NCBI GenBank assembly: GCA_951800855.1 | Contig: CATOLC010000036.1 | Span: 1-8,103, forward strand | Source of the DNA: an uncultured Ruminococcus sp. | GTDB taxonomy: Bacteria; Bacillota; Clostridia; Oscillospirales; Acutalibacteraceae | Direction of reading: 5' to 3' | Length of the DNA: 8,103 nucleotides | Part shown: piece after piece, positions 1 to 5,582 of the stretch | Position numbering within the stretch: position 1 is the first letter of the stretch | How the letters are laid out: every line of letters starts with the position of its first letter | The notes under the pieces: generated by a model | What the model was told of the DNA's origin: nothing | Databases searched by the model: none | The model's input: the letters and a program-made list of their open reading frames with translations, nothing else | Position numbers and translations under genes: made by a program

Positions 1-35
1 GGATATTCTATTTATATTCACAAGGTCAATCTTAG

Positions 36-76
36 AACAAAAGGAGAGTTTCTAGTTTCTCCTTTTGTTTGTTTTT
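36..76 (+). terminator. Rho-independent terminator for an off-window plus-strand gene
   Basis: The arms at 36-47 (AACAAAAGGAGA) and 58-69 (TCTCCTTTTGTT) are perfect 12-bp complements around a 10-base loop. They are followed on the plus strand by a T-rich run through position 76. The T-run lies on the plus-strand 3' side, so the main direction is left to right, ending a gene that enters from the left edge. Reading frame 3 has a stop (TAG) at 33-35, immediately before the hairpin, which could be that gene's end. On the minus strand the hairpin is followed only by TTCTAAG, so it would be a weak terminator for the 64-residue gene whose stop lies about 30 bases away. Confidence 0.8.
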
Positions 77-98
77 AACATTATAATTCTAAATATTT

Positions 99-293
99 TT
101 AACTTCTTTTAAACGCATCTTGTACATCATTCATTATATCTTCAATTGCATTTAAAGCCTTTCTGGCTTTTCTTTTTACATTTTTTTCCTTTTTGTCTTC
201 CTTTATCTTCCAAAGGATAATTGAACCAAGCCCCATTCCAACCAAAATCAAAACTCCTATACATTTTATAAAACCCACTAATTTTCTGCACAT
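99..293 (-). CDS. Small single-span membrane protein, function unknown
   Basis: I do not recognise a family for this 64-residue protein. It has a short basic N-terminus (MCRK), then one hydrophobic segment at about residues 7-29 containing a glycine-rich stretch (VGMGLG). A strongly basic and charged linker follows at about 30-45 (KEDKKEKNVKRKARK), and a probable amphipathic helix at 46-62 (ALNAIEDIMNDVQDAF). The positive charges after the span suggest the C-terminal part stays in the cytoplasm. The ATG start is well supported: a perfect AGGAGG lies at 302-307, eight bases upstream. The gene stands alone. comM upstream on the same strand ends about 300 bases away, and a hairpin at 36-69 lies just downstream. 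That the ORF is real is likely; its role is unknown. The layout (membrane anchor plus helix) would fit a small membrane-associated regulator or scaffold, but nothing in the sequence proves that. Confidence 0.7.
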   Translation of the reverse strand: MCRKLVGFIKCIGVLILVGMGLGSIILWKIKEDKKEKNVKRKARKALNAIEDIMNDVQDAFKRS

Positions 294-372
294 AAAAAAT
301 ACCTCCTAATGTTCTTTCTTCTATATAAGTTTTACCCTTTTCTTCTAAAATATTAGAATGTTTTGTAATTTT

Positions 373-402
373 TATATAAATATAGACTTTACATTAAGTA
401 AA
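373..402 (-). promoter_or_regulatory. Weak candidate promoter for the 64-residue gene
   Basis: On the minus strand TTTACT (397-402) is followed after 18 bases by TATATA (373-378). Each matches four of six sigma-A consensus bases. It would give a leader of roughly 70 bases before the ATG at 293. In DNA this AT-rich such matches arise by chance, so this is only a candidate. Confidence 0.25.
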
Positions 403-460
403 TTATTTTTTAACCATCAGAAACACATTTCCATTCCCATACTCATTTACTTTAGCTACC

Positions 461-483
461 TTGACTTTTTTATGTTAAGTCAA
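461..483. repeat. Inverted repeat TTGACTT-N9-AAGTCAA
   Basis: Perfect 7-bp arms at 461-467 and 477-483 flank a 9-base spacer. On the plus strand the right arm is followed by ACTTTTTCCTT, so it could be a weak hairpin terminator in that direction. It could also be a binding site for a dimeric regulator upstream of the 64-residue gene. The half-site contains TTGACT, but I see no matching -10 at a normal distance in either direction. Chance occurrence is quite possible in AT-rich DNA. Confidence 0.35.
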
Positions 484-592
484 ACTTTTTCCTTAAAATC
501 ACTATTGCATTTTATACTGAACAAAATTGAATAAAAAAATTTTAAAAGTTTTTAAGATATTTTTGGCTATAAGAATGCTACGAATAAAGTCT

Positions 593-2134
593 TCATACAT
601 CCTTCAGCCAATATTTCCTATCTAAACTTCTATACTGTATAGCCTCGGCAACATGCTCCATACGGATTTCTTCACTCATCTCTAAATCTGCAATTGTCCT
701 GGAAATTTTTAAAATTTTATCATACGCTCTCGCAGAGAGTCCTAATTTTGTAAAGGCATTTTTCAAAATTTCTTTTGCTGTATCTGTTAATCTACACACT
801 TTATTCATGACCTCTGGTGATAACCTAGCATTGCAAATAATATTTAAATCTTTGTATCTATTATTTTGCATTTCCCGGGCTTTGTCCACTCTTTTTTTTA
901 TTTGCTTTGAAGTCTCCGCTAACTCATTCGATGCCATATTTTCATAACTTACCGCCATAACTTCTATATGCAAATCAAATCTATCCAAAAGTGGTCCGGA
1001 TACTTTAGAAAGATACTTTGACACCGCCTTTGGTGAGCATATACATGAACCCCCCGTATGATTGAAATGCCCACAAGGGCAGGGATTCATCGCTGCTATT
1101 AAAATTATTGAGCAAGGATAAGTTAGCGTGGAACGGGCTCTGGATATTGTTATAGTGCCATCTTCTAGCGGTTGCCTTAAAACCTCCATTGAGCTCCTTG
1201 AAAACTCCGGAAGCTCATCTAAAAACAAAACGCCATTATGCGCAAGAGAAATTTCCCCCGGATGAGGTATTCGCCCTCCACCTGATAAACCTGCCGGGGA
1301 CACAGTATGATGCGGTGCTCTAAATGGCCTGTTGGTCACAAGAGGATAATCTTTATCCAATGTCCCCGAAATAGAGTATACTTTGGTCGTCTCAATCATC
1401 TCATCAAAGGTCATCTCTGGTAAAATTGCTGGGACTCTTTTGGCAAGCATGCTCTTCCCTGAGCCCGGAGGACCTATCAAAATAACATTATGTCCCCCAG
1501 CTGCTGCAATCTCCAAAGCCCTTTTCGCCCCATATTGCCCTTTTACTTCTGAAAAATCAGGCATGTATTTTTTCTTTTGTTTAACAATCAATGTTCTTTT
1601 TTGAGGAAGTATTGGTTTTTCCCCTAAAATATGCATTATTAATGAATTCACATTGTTTATCGGGAAAACATTTATTCCTTGGATGGCTGCTCCTTCTCCA
1701 GCATTTGAAAAAGGTACAAATATATTTGCAAACCCTTTCTTCTTTGCCTCCAGAACCATAGGTAAAACCCCGTTTACTGCATTTAGTTCCCCATTTAATG
1801 AAAGCTCTCCAACAAATATAGATGAATCGAAGTCAAAATTTTTACTGTTTAGCTGTTCGCTGGACCTCAGCAAAGAAACTAATATAGCTAAATCATAAAG
1901 CGGTCCTTCCTTTTTTGTATCAGCTGGAGCAAGATTTATTGTTATTCGGCCAGAAGGAAACTGAAATCCGCAATTTTTTAATGAAGAGCGCACCCTCTCT
2001 CTAGACTCCTTTACAGATGTATCGGGCAGACCTACAATATCAAAACATGGTAGCCCTTTTGAAACATCAGATTCTACAGTAACCAAAAATGCTTCTACGC
2101 CAATTAACCCCATACTATAAAGCTTTGAAACCAT
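593..2134 (-). CDS. comM: ComM/YifB family Mg-chelatase-like AAA+ ATPase
   Basis: This 513-residue protein is full length for the YifB/ComM family (about 500 residues). Residues about 20-145 form the N-terminal Lon-protease-like ChlI domain, with the family's GLPDTSVKESRERVRS stretch at 35-50. The AAA+ Mg-chelatase domain covers about 190-395: Walker A GPPGSGKS at 221-228, Walker B VLFLDELPEF at 302-311, four cysteines at 352, 354, 364 and 366 in the CPC...CIC pattern, and a probable arginine finger at R385 (LLDRFD). The C-terminal domain follows, with sensor-2-like LSARAYDKILKISRTIADL at 466-484. In Gram-negative naturally competent bacteria ComM is a hexameric helicase that drives branch migration during transformation. 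Its role in Gram-positives is less clear. The ATG at 2134 is chosen because AAAAGGAG lies eight bases upstream (2143-2150). The gene has its own promoter and no competence gene beside it. Confidence 0.95.
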   Translation of the reverse strand: MVSKLYSMGLIGVEAFLVTVESDVSKGLPCFDIVGLPDTSVKESRERVRSSLKNCGFQFPSGRITINLAPADTKKEGPLYDLAILVSLLRSSEQLNSKNFDFDSSIFVGELSLNGELNAVNGVLPMVLEAKKKGFANIFVPFSNAGEGAAIQGINVFPINNVNSLIMHILGEKPILPQKRTLIVKQKKKYMPDFSEVKGQYGAKRALEIAAAGGHNVILIGPPGSGKSMLAKRVPAILPEMTFDEMIETTKVYSISGTLDKDYPLVTNRPFRAPHHTVSPAGLSGGGRIPHPGEISLAHNGVLFLDELPEFSRSSMEVLRQPLEDGTITISRARSTLTYPCSIILIAAMNPCPCGHFNHTGGSCICSPKAVSKYLSKVSGPLLDRFDLHIEVMAVSYENMASNELAETSKQIKKRVDKAREMQNNRYKDLNIICNARLSPEVMNKVCRLTDTAKEILKNAFTKLGLSARAYDKILKISRTIADLEMSEEIRMEHVAEAIQYRSLDRKYWLKDV

Positions 2135-2179
2135 TTGTAATACTCCTTTTAATTATTTTTAATAACATTTATATATTAA

Positions 2180-2208
2180 AGTATACAAAATGAGACAAAT
2201 TTAGTCAA
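2180..2208 (-). promoter_or_regulatory. Sigma-A promoter for comM
   Basis: On the minus strand TTGACT (2203-2208) is separated by exactly 17 bases from TATACT (2180-2185). Each box matches five of six consensus bases. Transcription should begin near 2173, giving a leader of about 39 bases that carries the AAAAGGAG site before the comM ATG. I see no leader hairpin or obvious operator overlapping it. Confidence 0.8.
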
Positions 2209-2341
2209 GATAAATTAAAAATTCCTCAAAATTATTTTTAAAATTTTCTTTCTTAGGATAAATTTTTTTAAAAATTAATTATATAGTTCCCACTTAAATT
2301 TAGTATATTTAACTATTTTTTCTATGAATTTTAATTTTCAC

Positions 2342-2370
2342 TTGCTTTTTTACAATGTAAATGATATAAT
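2342..2370 (+). promoter_or_regulatory. Extended -10 promoter for the 45-residue gene
   Basis: A perfect TATAAT (2365-2370) is preceded by TG in extended -10 position (TGATATAAT, 2362-2370). A partial -35, TTGCTT at 2342-2347, lies 17 bases upstream. The expected start near 2376-2378 falls within the ribosome binding site AGAGGTGAT (2376-2384), leaving a leader of only about 10-12 bases. A start at the usual distance could therefore trim the site. Confidence 0.65.
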
Positions 2371-2387
2371 TTAATAGAGGTGATATT

Positions 2388-2525
2388 ATGGATACTCTTA
2401 AAATAATAGTTGTCTCTACTGTAGTAAGTATATTCTGTTGTGCAATTTTTTCTCAATGCAAACCTTGGTTTCAAGAGAAAATTAATAAAGCAAAATCTTA
2501 TATTCATCAAAAGACAGCTTCATAA
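2388..2525 (+). CDS. Tiny single-span membrane protein, function unknown
   Basis: This is a 45-codon ORF reading MDTLKIIVVSTVVSIFCCAI at the N-terminus and ending in TAA. It is the only plus-strand gene I support. Residues about 5-21 form one hydrophobic span containing a CC pair (17-18), with a third cysteine at 24 just after it. Then comes a polar, lysine-rich, probably helical tail (24-45, with W27, F28 and Y39). The case for a real gene is its context: an extended -10 promoter, a strong AGAGGTGAT ribosome binding site (2376-2384) about seven bases before the ATG, and a hairpin starting 14 bases after the stop. I do not recognise a family. The size and shape resemble small membrane stress peptides and type I toxins, but I see no known toxin signature. 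Divergent from comM and convergent with the deo operon, it belongs to neither unit. Confidence 0.6.
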   Translation: MDTLKIIVVSTVVSIFCCAIFSQCKPWFQEKINKAKSYIHQKTAS

Positions 2526-2539
2526 ACGTCTCTTTATAT

Positions 2540-2599
2540 TAAATTTTATTACAATCCCCCCCCTTTTTGTACAAGAAAGGGGGGTGGTTATAAAATTTA
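2540..2599. terminator. Two-tier hairpin, probable bidirectional terminator
   Basis: The inner stem pairs CCCCCCTTT (2558-2566, within a run of eight C) with AAAGGGGGG (2576-2584). It is capped by the small palindrome TTGTACAA (2567-2574). The outer arms TAAATTTTAT (2540-2549) and ATAAAATTTA (2590-2599) are also perfect complements, separated from the inner stem by an unequal internal loop. It sits between the convergent ends of the 45-residue gene (stop 2525) and pdp (stop 2620), where a shared terminator is expected. Neither side has an uninterrupted T-run, only the T-rich outer arms, so termination efficiency is uncertain. Confidence 0.65.
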
Positions 2600-2619
2600 A
2601 TTAAGGTTCTTAATAATTT

Positions 2620-3948
2620 TTAACGGATAAATCTCTCTATTCCGTCTTTTGTTACTCTAGCTTGGATTAATGGTAATACCGCCGGTGTGGATTTATTTAT
2701 CTCAAATGACTCATACATTACTTTTTTGGCCAAAGCAAGTTTTTTTGTGTCAGATGAATAAATCTTAGCAATTGTATCGCCTTGTTTTATATAATCTCCT
2801 CTTTTTTTGTTAAATAATATTCCTGCCGAAAGATCTATTTCTGAATCTTTATTTTCTCTGCCAGCACCTAAAATAACCGATACAAGCCCGCATTTTTCTG
2901 CATCCAAATTATTTATATACCCTTCGCTATCAGAAACTATCTCTTCGGAAAATTTAGCTTGGGGAAATTTAACATAATTATCCAAAACCTCAGTATCTCC
3001 GCCTTGTTCGGATATCAACCCTTTAAATTTTAAAAATGCTGTACCACTCTGTATGGCATTAGAGGCCAGTTCTTTACACTTGCTTAAACTTCCTTTACCC
3101 GCTAAATACAGCATATTAGCAGCAAGATAAATAGACAGTTTTGTTAAATCTTCCGGACCTTTCCCTTTTAAGGTTTCGCATGCTTCTATAACCTCCAAAG
3201 AATTACCAACTGCATTACCTAAAGGAGAGTCCATATCGGTAATTATTGCTACTGTCTCCTTTTGGAAAGATTTACCAATTTCTACCATTGTTTTTGCAAG
3301 ACTCAGAGAAGACTCAAAATCTTTCATAAAGGCCCCTCTGCCGGTTTTTACGTCTAATAAAATACAGTCTGAGCCAAGTGCTAGCTTTTTACTCATAATA
3401 CTTGATGCAATTAAAGGAATGCTCTCAACTGTTGCAGTTACATCACGCAAAGCATAGATTTTTTTATCTGCAGGCACAAGATTCCCAGACTGATGAGTTA
3501 TGCTAAAACCTACTCGATTTACGGTACTGAAAAACTGCTCTTTATCTAAAGAAAACTTAAATCCCGGAACAGATTCCAGCTTATCTATTGTACCTCCGGT
3601 ATATCCTAGCCCTCTACCAGACATTTTCGGAATATGGACTCCGTAAACTGAAACTATCGGCAAAACTATAAGTGTAGTTTTATCTCCTACTCCTCCAGTG
3701 CTATGTTTATCCACTTTTATTCCTGGAATTGCAGATAAATCTATTTTTTCTCCCGATTCTAGCATCGCTTTGGTAAGTTCCGATGTTTCCTCATTGGTCA
3801 TTCCATTTATGCAAATTGCCATAAGTAACGCCGAAACTTGATAGTCCGGAATTTCTTCTTTTACATATCCACTAATAAAAAAGTCTATTTCTTCTTTATT
3901 AAGCTCATTGCCATTTCGTTTCTTTTCAATTATATCATACATTCTCAT
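2620..3948 (-). CDS. pdp: Pyrimidine-nucleoside phosphorylase
   Basis: This cytoplasmic enzyme cleaves uridine, thymidine and deoxyuridine with phosphate to a free base and (deoxy)ribose-1-phosphate. At 442 residues it is close to the family's usual length (about 433). It has an N-terminal helical domain (about 1-65), the phosphate and nucleoside-binding domain (about 75-310) and the C-terminal domain (about 345-420). Visible motifs are KHSTGGVGD at 81-89, the family signature SGRGLGYTGGTIDKLE at 110-125, and R168, S183 and K187, which align with E. coli thymidine phosphorylase R171, S186 and K190. K108 (IPKMSGRG), where E. coli DeoA has methionine, and QSGNL at 153-157 favour the broad-specificity Gram-positive enzyme over DeoA. 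Two residues look unusual: Y116 (usually histidine, GHTGGT) and R204 in the loop KTGRGAF (usually alanine or serine). It is the last gene of the operon, 20 bases after deoC. GGAG lies 11 bases before the first ATG; a second ATG two codons on is less well placed. Confidence 0.93.
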   Translation of the reverse strand: MRMYDIIEKKRNGNELNKEEIDFFISGYVKEEIPDYQVSALLMAICINGMTNEETSELTKAMLESGEKIDLSAIPGIKVDKHSTGGVGDKTTLIVLPIVSVYGVHIPKMSGRGLGYTGGTIDKLESVPGFKFSLDKEQFFSTVNRVGFSITHQSGNLVPADKKIYALRDVTATVESIPLIASSIMSKKLALGSDCILLDVKTGRGAFMKDFESSLSLAKTMVEIGKSFQKETVAIITDMDSPLGNAVGNSLEVIEACETLKGKGPEDLTKLSIYLAANMLYLAGKGSLSKCKELASNAIQSGTAFLKFKGLISEQGGDTEVLDNYVKFPQAKFSEEIVSDSEGYINNLDAEKCGLVSVILGAGRENKDSEIDLSAGILFNKKRGDYIKQGDTIAKIYSSDTKKLALAKKVMYESFEINKSTPAVLPLIQARVTKDGIERFIR

Positions 3949-3968
3949 AAATTTTTCAACTCCAGCTC

Positions 3969-4637
3969 TTAAACACCATACTCTTTTGCCAAAGCGACAA
4001 TTTTACTTGACCCTAGCCTTGACGCCCCCGCATTTATGAATTCATCCGCTGCCTTTAATGAATTAATACCACCTGCCGCTTTTATTTTTACATGACGGGC
4101 TATATGTTTTGAAAAAAGTTTTATGTCTTCTAGATTTGCCCCAGATTTTGAAAATCCTGTTGATGTTTTTATATAATCTGCTCCACTTTGCGATATAATC
4201 TTACACATAGTTATTTTTTCTTCTAAATTTAATAAGCATGTTTCTATTATTACTTTTAAAATTTTATCTTTGCATAATAATTTAAGCTTTTTAATTTCTT
4301 CTTCTATTTTTGAAAACTCTTTATCCTTAAGCCAAGTGATATTTATTACCGTATCAATCTCATCAGCACCGTTTTCAAGAGCTTCATTTGTCTCAAATAT
4401 TTTTGTAGCTGTTGTATTGTAGCCATTTGGAAATCCTATCACTGTACAAATTTTTAGATTATTTTTAACATATTTTTTAGCCTGTTCCACATAAGAAGGG
4501 GCAATGCACACAGACGCAGTCTTGTATTCCATTGCTTCATCACAAAGTTTTTGAATATCATTAAACACCGCAGTCTGAGAAAGCAGCGTATGGTCAACTG
4601 TTTTAAGTATATCTCTGACTTTTAAAGAATTCTCCAA
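3969..4637 (-). CDS. deoC: Deoxyribose-phosphate aldolase
   Basis: DeoC splits 2-deoxyribose-5-phosphate reversibly into acetaldehyde and glyceraldehyde-3-phosphate, the last step of deoxynucleoside catabolism. At 222 residues it has the usual Gram-positive length for this TIM-barrel class I aldolase. The Schiff-base lysine is K157 in the conserved YIKTSTGF (155-162). The proton-relay pair is D95 in GADEIDTVIN (90-99) and K186 in KAAGGI (186-191). The N-terminal DHTLL (15-19) and the phosphate-binding GSS near 209-211 are also present. The start codon is TTG (4635-4637), supported by an AGGAGA site at ideal distance; the next methionine is residue 36, well inside the barrel. The gene lies 21 bases after the second permease and 20 bases before pdp, so the three are almost certainly co-transcribed. 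All catalytic residues are intact. Confidence 0.95.
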   Translation of the reverse strand: MENSLKVRDILKTVDHTLLSQTAVFNDIQKLCDEAMEYKTASVCIAPSYVEQAKKYVKNNLKICTVIGFPNGYNTTATKIFETNEALENGADEIDTVINITWLKDKEFSKIEEEIKKLKLLCKDKILKVIIETCLLNLEEKITMCKIISQSGADYIKTSTGFSKSGANLEDIKLFSKHIARHVKIKAAGGINSLKAADEFINAGASRLGSSKIVALAKEYGV

Positions 4638-4644
4638 AAAAATC

Positions 4645-4650
4645 TCTCCT
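4645..4650 (-). promoter_or_regulatory. Ribosome binding site that fixes the TTG start of deoC
   Basis: AGGAGA reads on the minus strand about eight bases before the TTG at 4635-4637. It lies in the 21-base gap after the upstream permease stop (4659-4661). No ATG in frame is near it, so it decides the unusual TTG start. Confidence 0.8.
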
Positions 4651-4658
4651 AAAAATTA

Positions 4659-5582
4659 TTATCTCGAACCTCTTTGATAGGGTTTACCTGAAGCTTTCGG
4701 TGCAGAAGACCTTCCAACAAATAAGATAAGAATCAATACAGTCAATAAGTATGGTAACATCATTAGAAGATCCGATGAAATAACGCTCCCTTCCCCGCCG
4801 ATTAAGACAACAAGTGCCTGTGCAAACCCAAAAAATAAACATGCAAAATATGCACCAAATGGTTTCCATTTCCCAAAAATCACCGCAGCTAATGCTATAA
4901 ATCCTTGTCCGCTTATCGCTGAAGGCGTAAACTGAGATACTATTGCTAAAGTAACCGACGCCCCGCCTATTCCAGCTAAAATCCCAGACAAAGCAACGCA
5001 AATATACCTGGTTCTATAAACAGAAACTCCAACCGAATCTACTGCGGCAGGATGCTCACCAAGTGCACGAATCCTTAACCCCCACTTAGTTTTATACATA
5101 ACAAACCACGTAATAAGTACCACTGAAAAAGAAAGCGGGACAGTCATGTCAAGATTAATATTATTAAGAATTTCATGTTTGTTTGCTAAAGAGGAAAATA
5201 TTTTAGGGAATTTTTGTGGTACAGGTATTGTAGTTGTTGCCCCTGCAAAAAATATCCTTGATAAAAACATAGCTAATCCTGGCCCAATAAGATTTATAGC
5301 TATTCCCGAAACCGTCTGATCTGCTTGGAAAGTGATAGATGCTATTGCATGCAAAAGTGCAAGAAGGCCTCCAGCCAAACCTGCGAAAATCAATCCTAAC
5401 CATACGCTTCCCGTATAATATCCAACGGCAGCCCCTGTAAATGCCCCGATACTCATCATTCCTTCAATTCCAATATTCACAACTCCGGATTTTTCACAAA
5501 TGACTCCGCCTAAAGCTGCAAGTGTTAAGGGTACAGAATTTATAAAAGTTATTGTAAGAATAAATAATAAATTATTTAACAT
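4659..5582 (-). CDS. Nucleoside ABC transporter permease, NupQ/YufQ-like
   Basis: This 307-residue integral membrane protein belongs to the branched-chain amino acid/ribose-type permease family (BPD_transp_2). It forms half of the membrane channel of a BMP-type nucleoside importer. I count roughly eight or nine hydrophobic segments, at about 8-28, 41-58, 60-82, 92-113, 148-163, 193-213, 227-265 and 273-291. The N-terminal block GVVNIGIEGMM (33-43) and the cytoplasmic loop RALGEHPAAVDSVGVSV (172-188) are family hallmarks; the loop should contact the ATPase. The C-terminus GKPYQRGSR is also typical of the YufQ-like subgroup. AGGAGG (5590-5595) lies seven bases before the ATG, inside the end of the upstream permease gene, which overlaps this one by 11 bases. 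The pairing with deoC and pdp downstream points to nucleosides as substrate; the exact range cannot be read from sequence. Confidence 0.9.
   Translation of the reverse strand: MLNNLLFILTITFINSVPLTLAALGGVICEKSGVVNIGIEGMMSIGAFTGAAVGYYTGSVWLGLIFAGLAGGLLALLHAIASITFQADQTVSGIAINLIGPGLAMFLSRIFFAGATTTIPVPQKFPKIFSSLANKHEILNNINLDMTVPLSFSVVLITWFVMYKTKWGLRIRALGEHPAAVDSVGVSVYRTRYICVALSGILAGIGGASVTLAIVSQFTPSAISGQGFIALAAVIFGKWKPFGAYFACLFFGFAQALVVLIGGEGSVISSDLLMMLPYLLTVLILILFVGRSSAPKASGKPYQRGSR

Larger units (their letters stand above)
308..592. other. Gene-poor AT-rich intergenic stretch
   Basis: About 285 bases lie between the end of comM and the ribosome binding site of the 64-residue gene. I see no supported gene here. 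The longest small ORFs lack ribosome binding sites. The stretch holds a weak candidate promoter (373-402) and a 7-bp inverted repeat (461-483). No GC-rich hairpin follows the comM stop, so the end of the comM transcript is unclear, and read-through into the 64-residue gene is possible. Confidence 0.6.

Noticed and set aside
417..446. Minus-strand 9-residue ORF with four methionines upstream of the 64-residue gene, a possible leader peptide
   Set aside because: The ribosome binding site is poor and too distant, and no attenuator hairpin with a T-run follows before the gene.
472..534. 20-codon plus-strand ORF in the comM downstream region
   Set aside because: No ribosome binding site precedes its ATG, and the length is expected by chance.
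1383..1898. Plus-strand ORFs of 73 and 81 codons (1383-1604 and 1653-1898)
   Set aside because: They lie wholly antisense to conserved comM coding sequence and look like reverse-strand shadows of it.
2210..2335. Short AT-rich palindromes near 2294-2312 as operators
   Set aside because: The arms are imperfect or made only of A and T, which is expected by chance in this composition.
4684..5403. Minus-strand ORFs of 105 and 66 codons inside the second permease
   Set aside because: They are shifted frames of the permease gene, which has clear family motifs throughout. Their translations are rich in Cys and Trp, as expected from out-of-frame reading.
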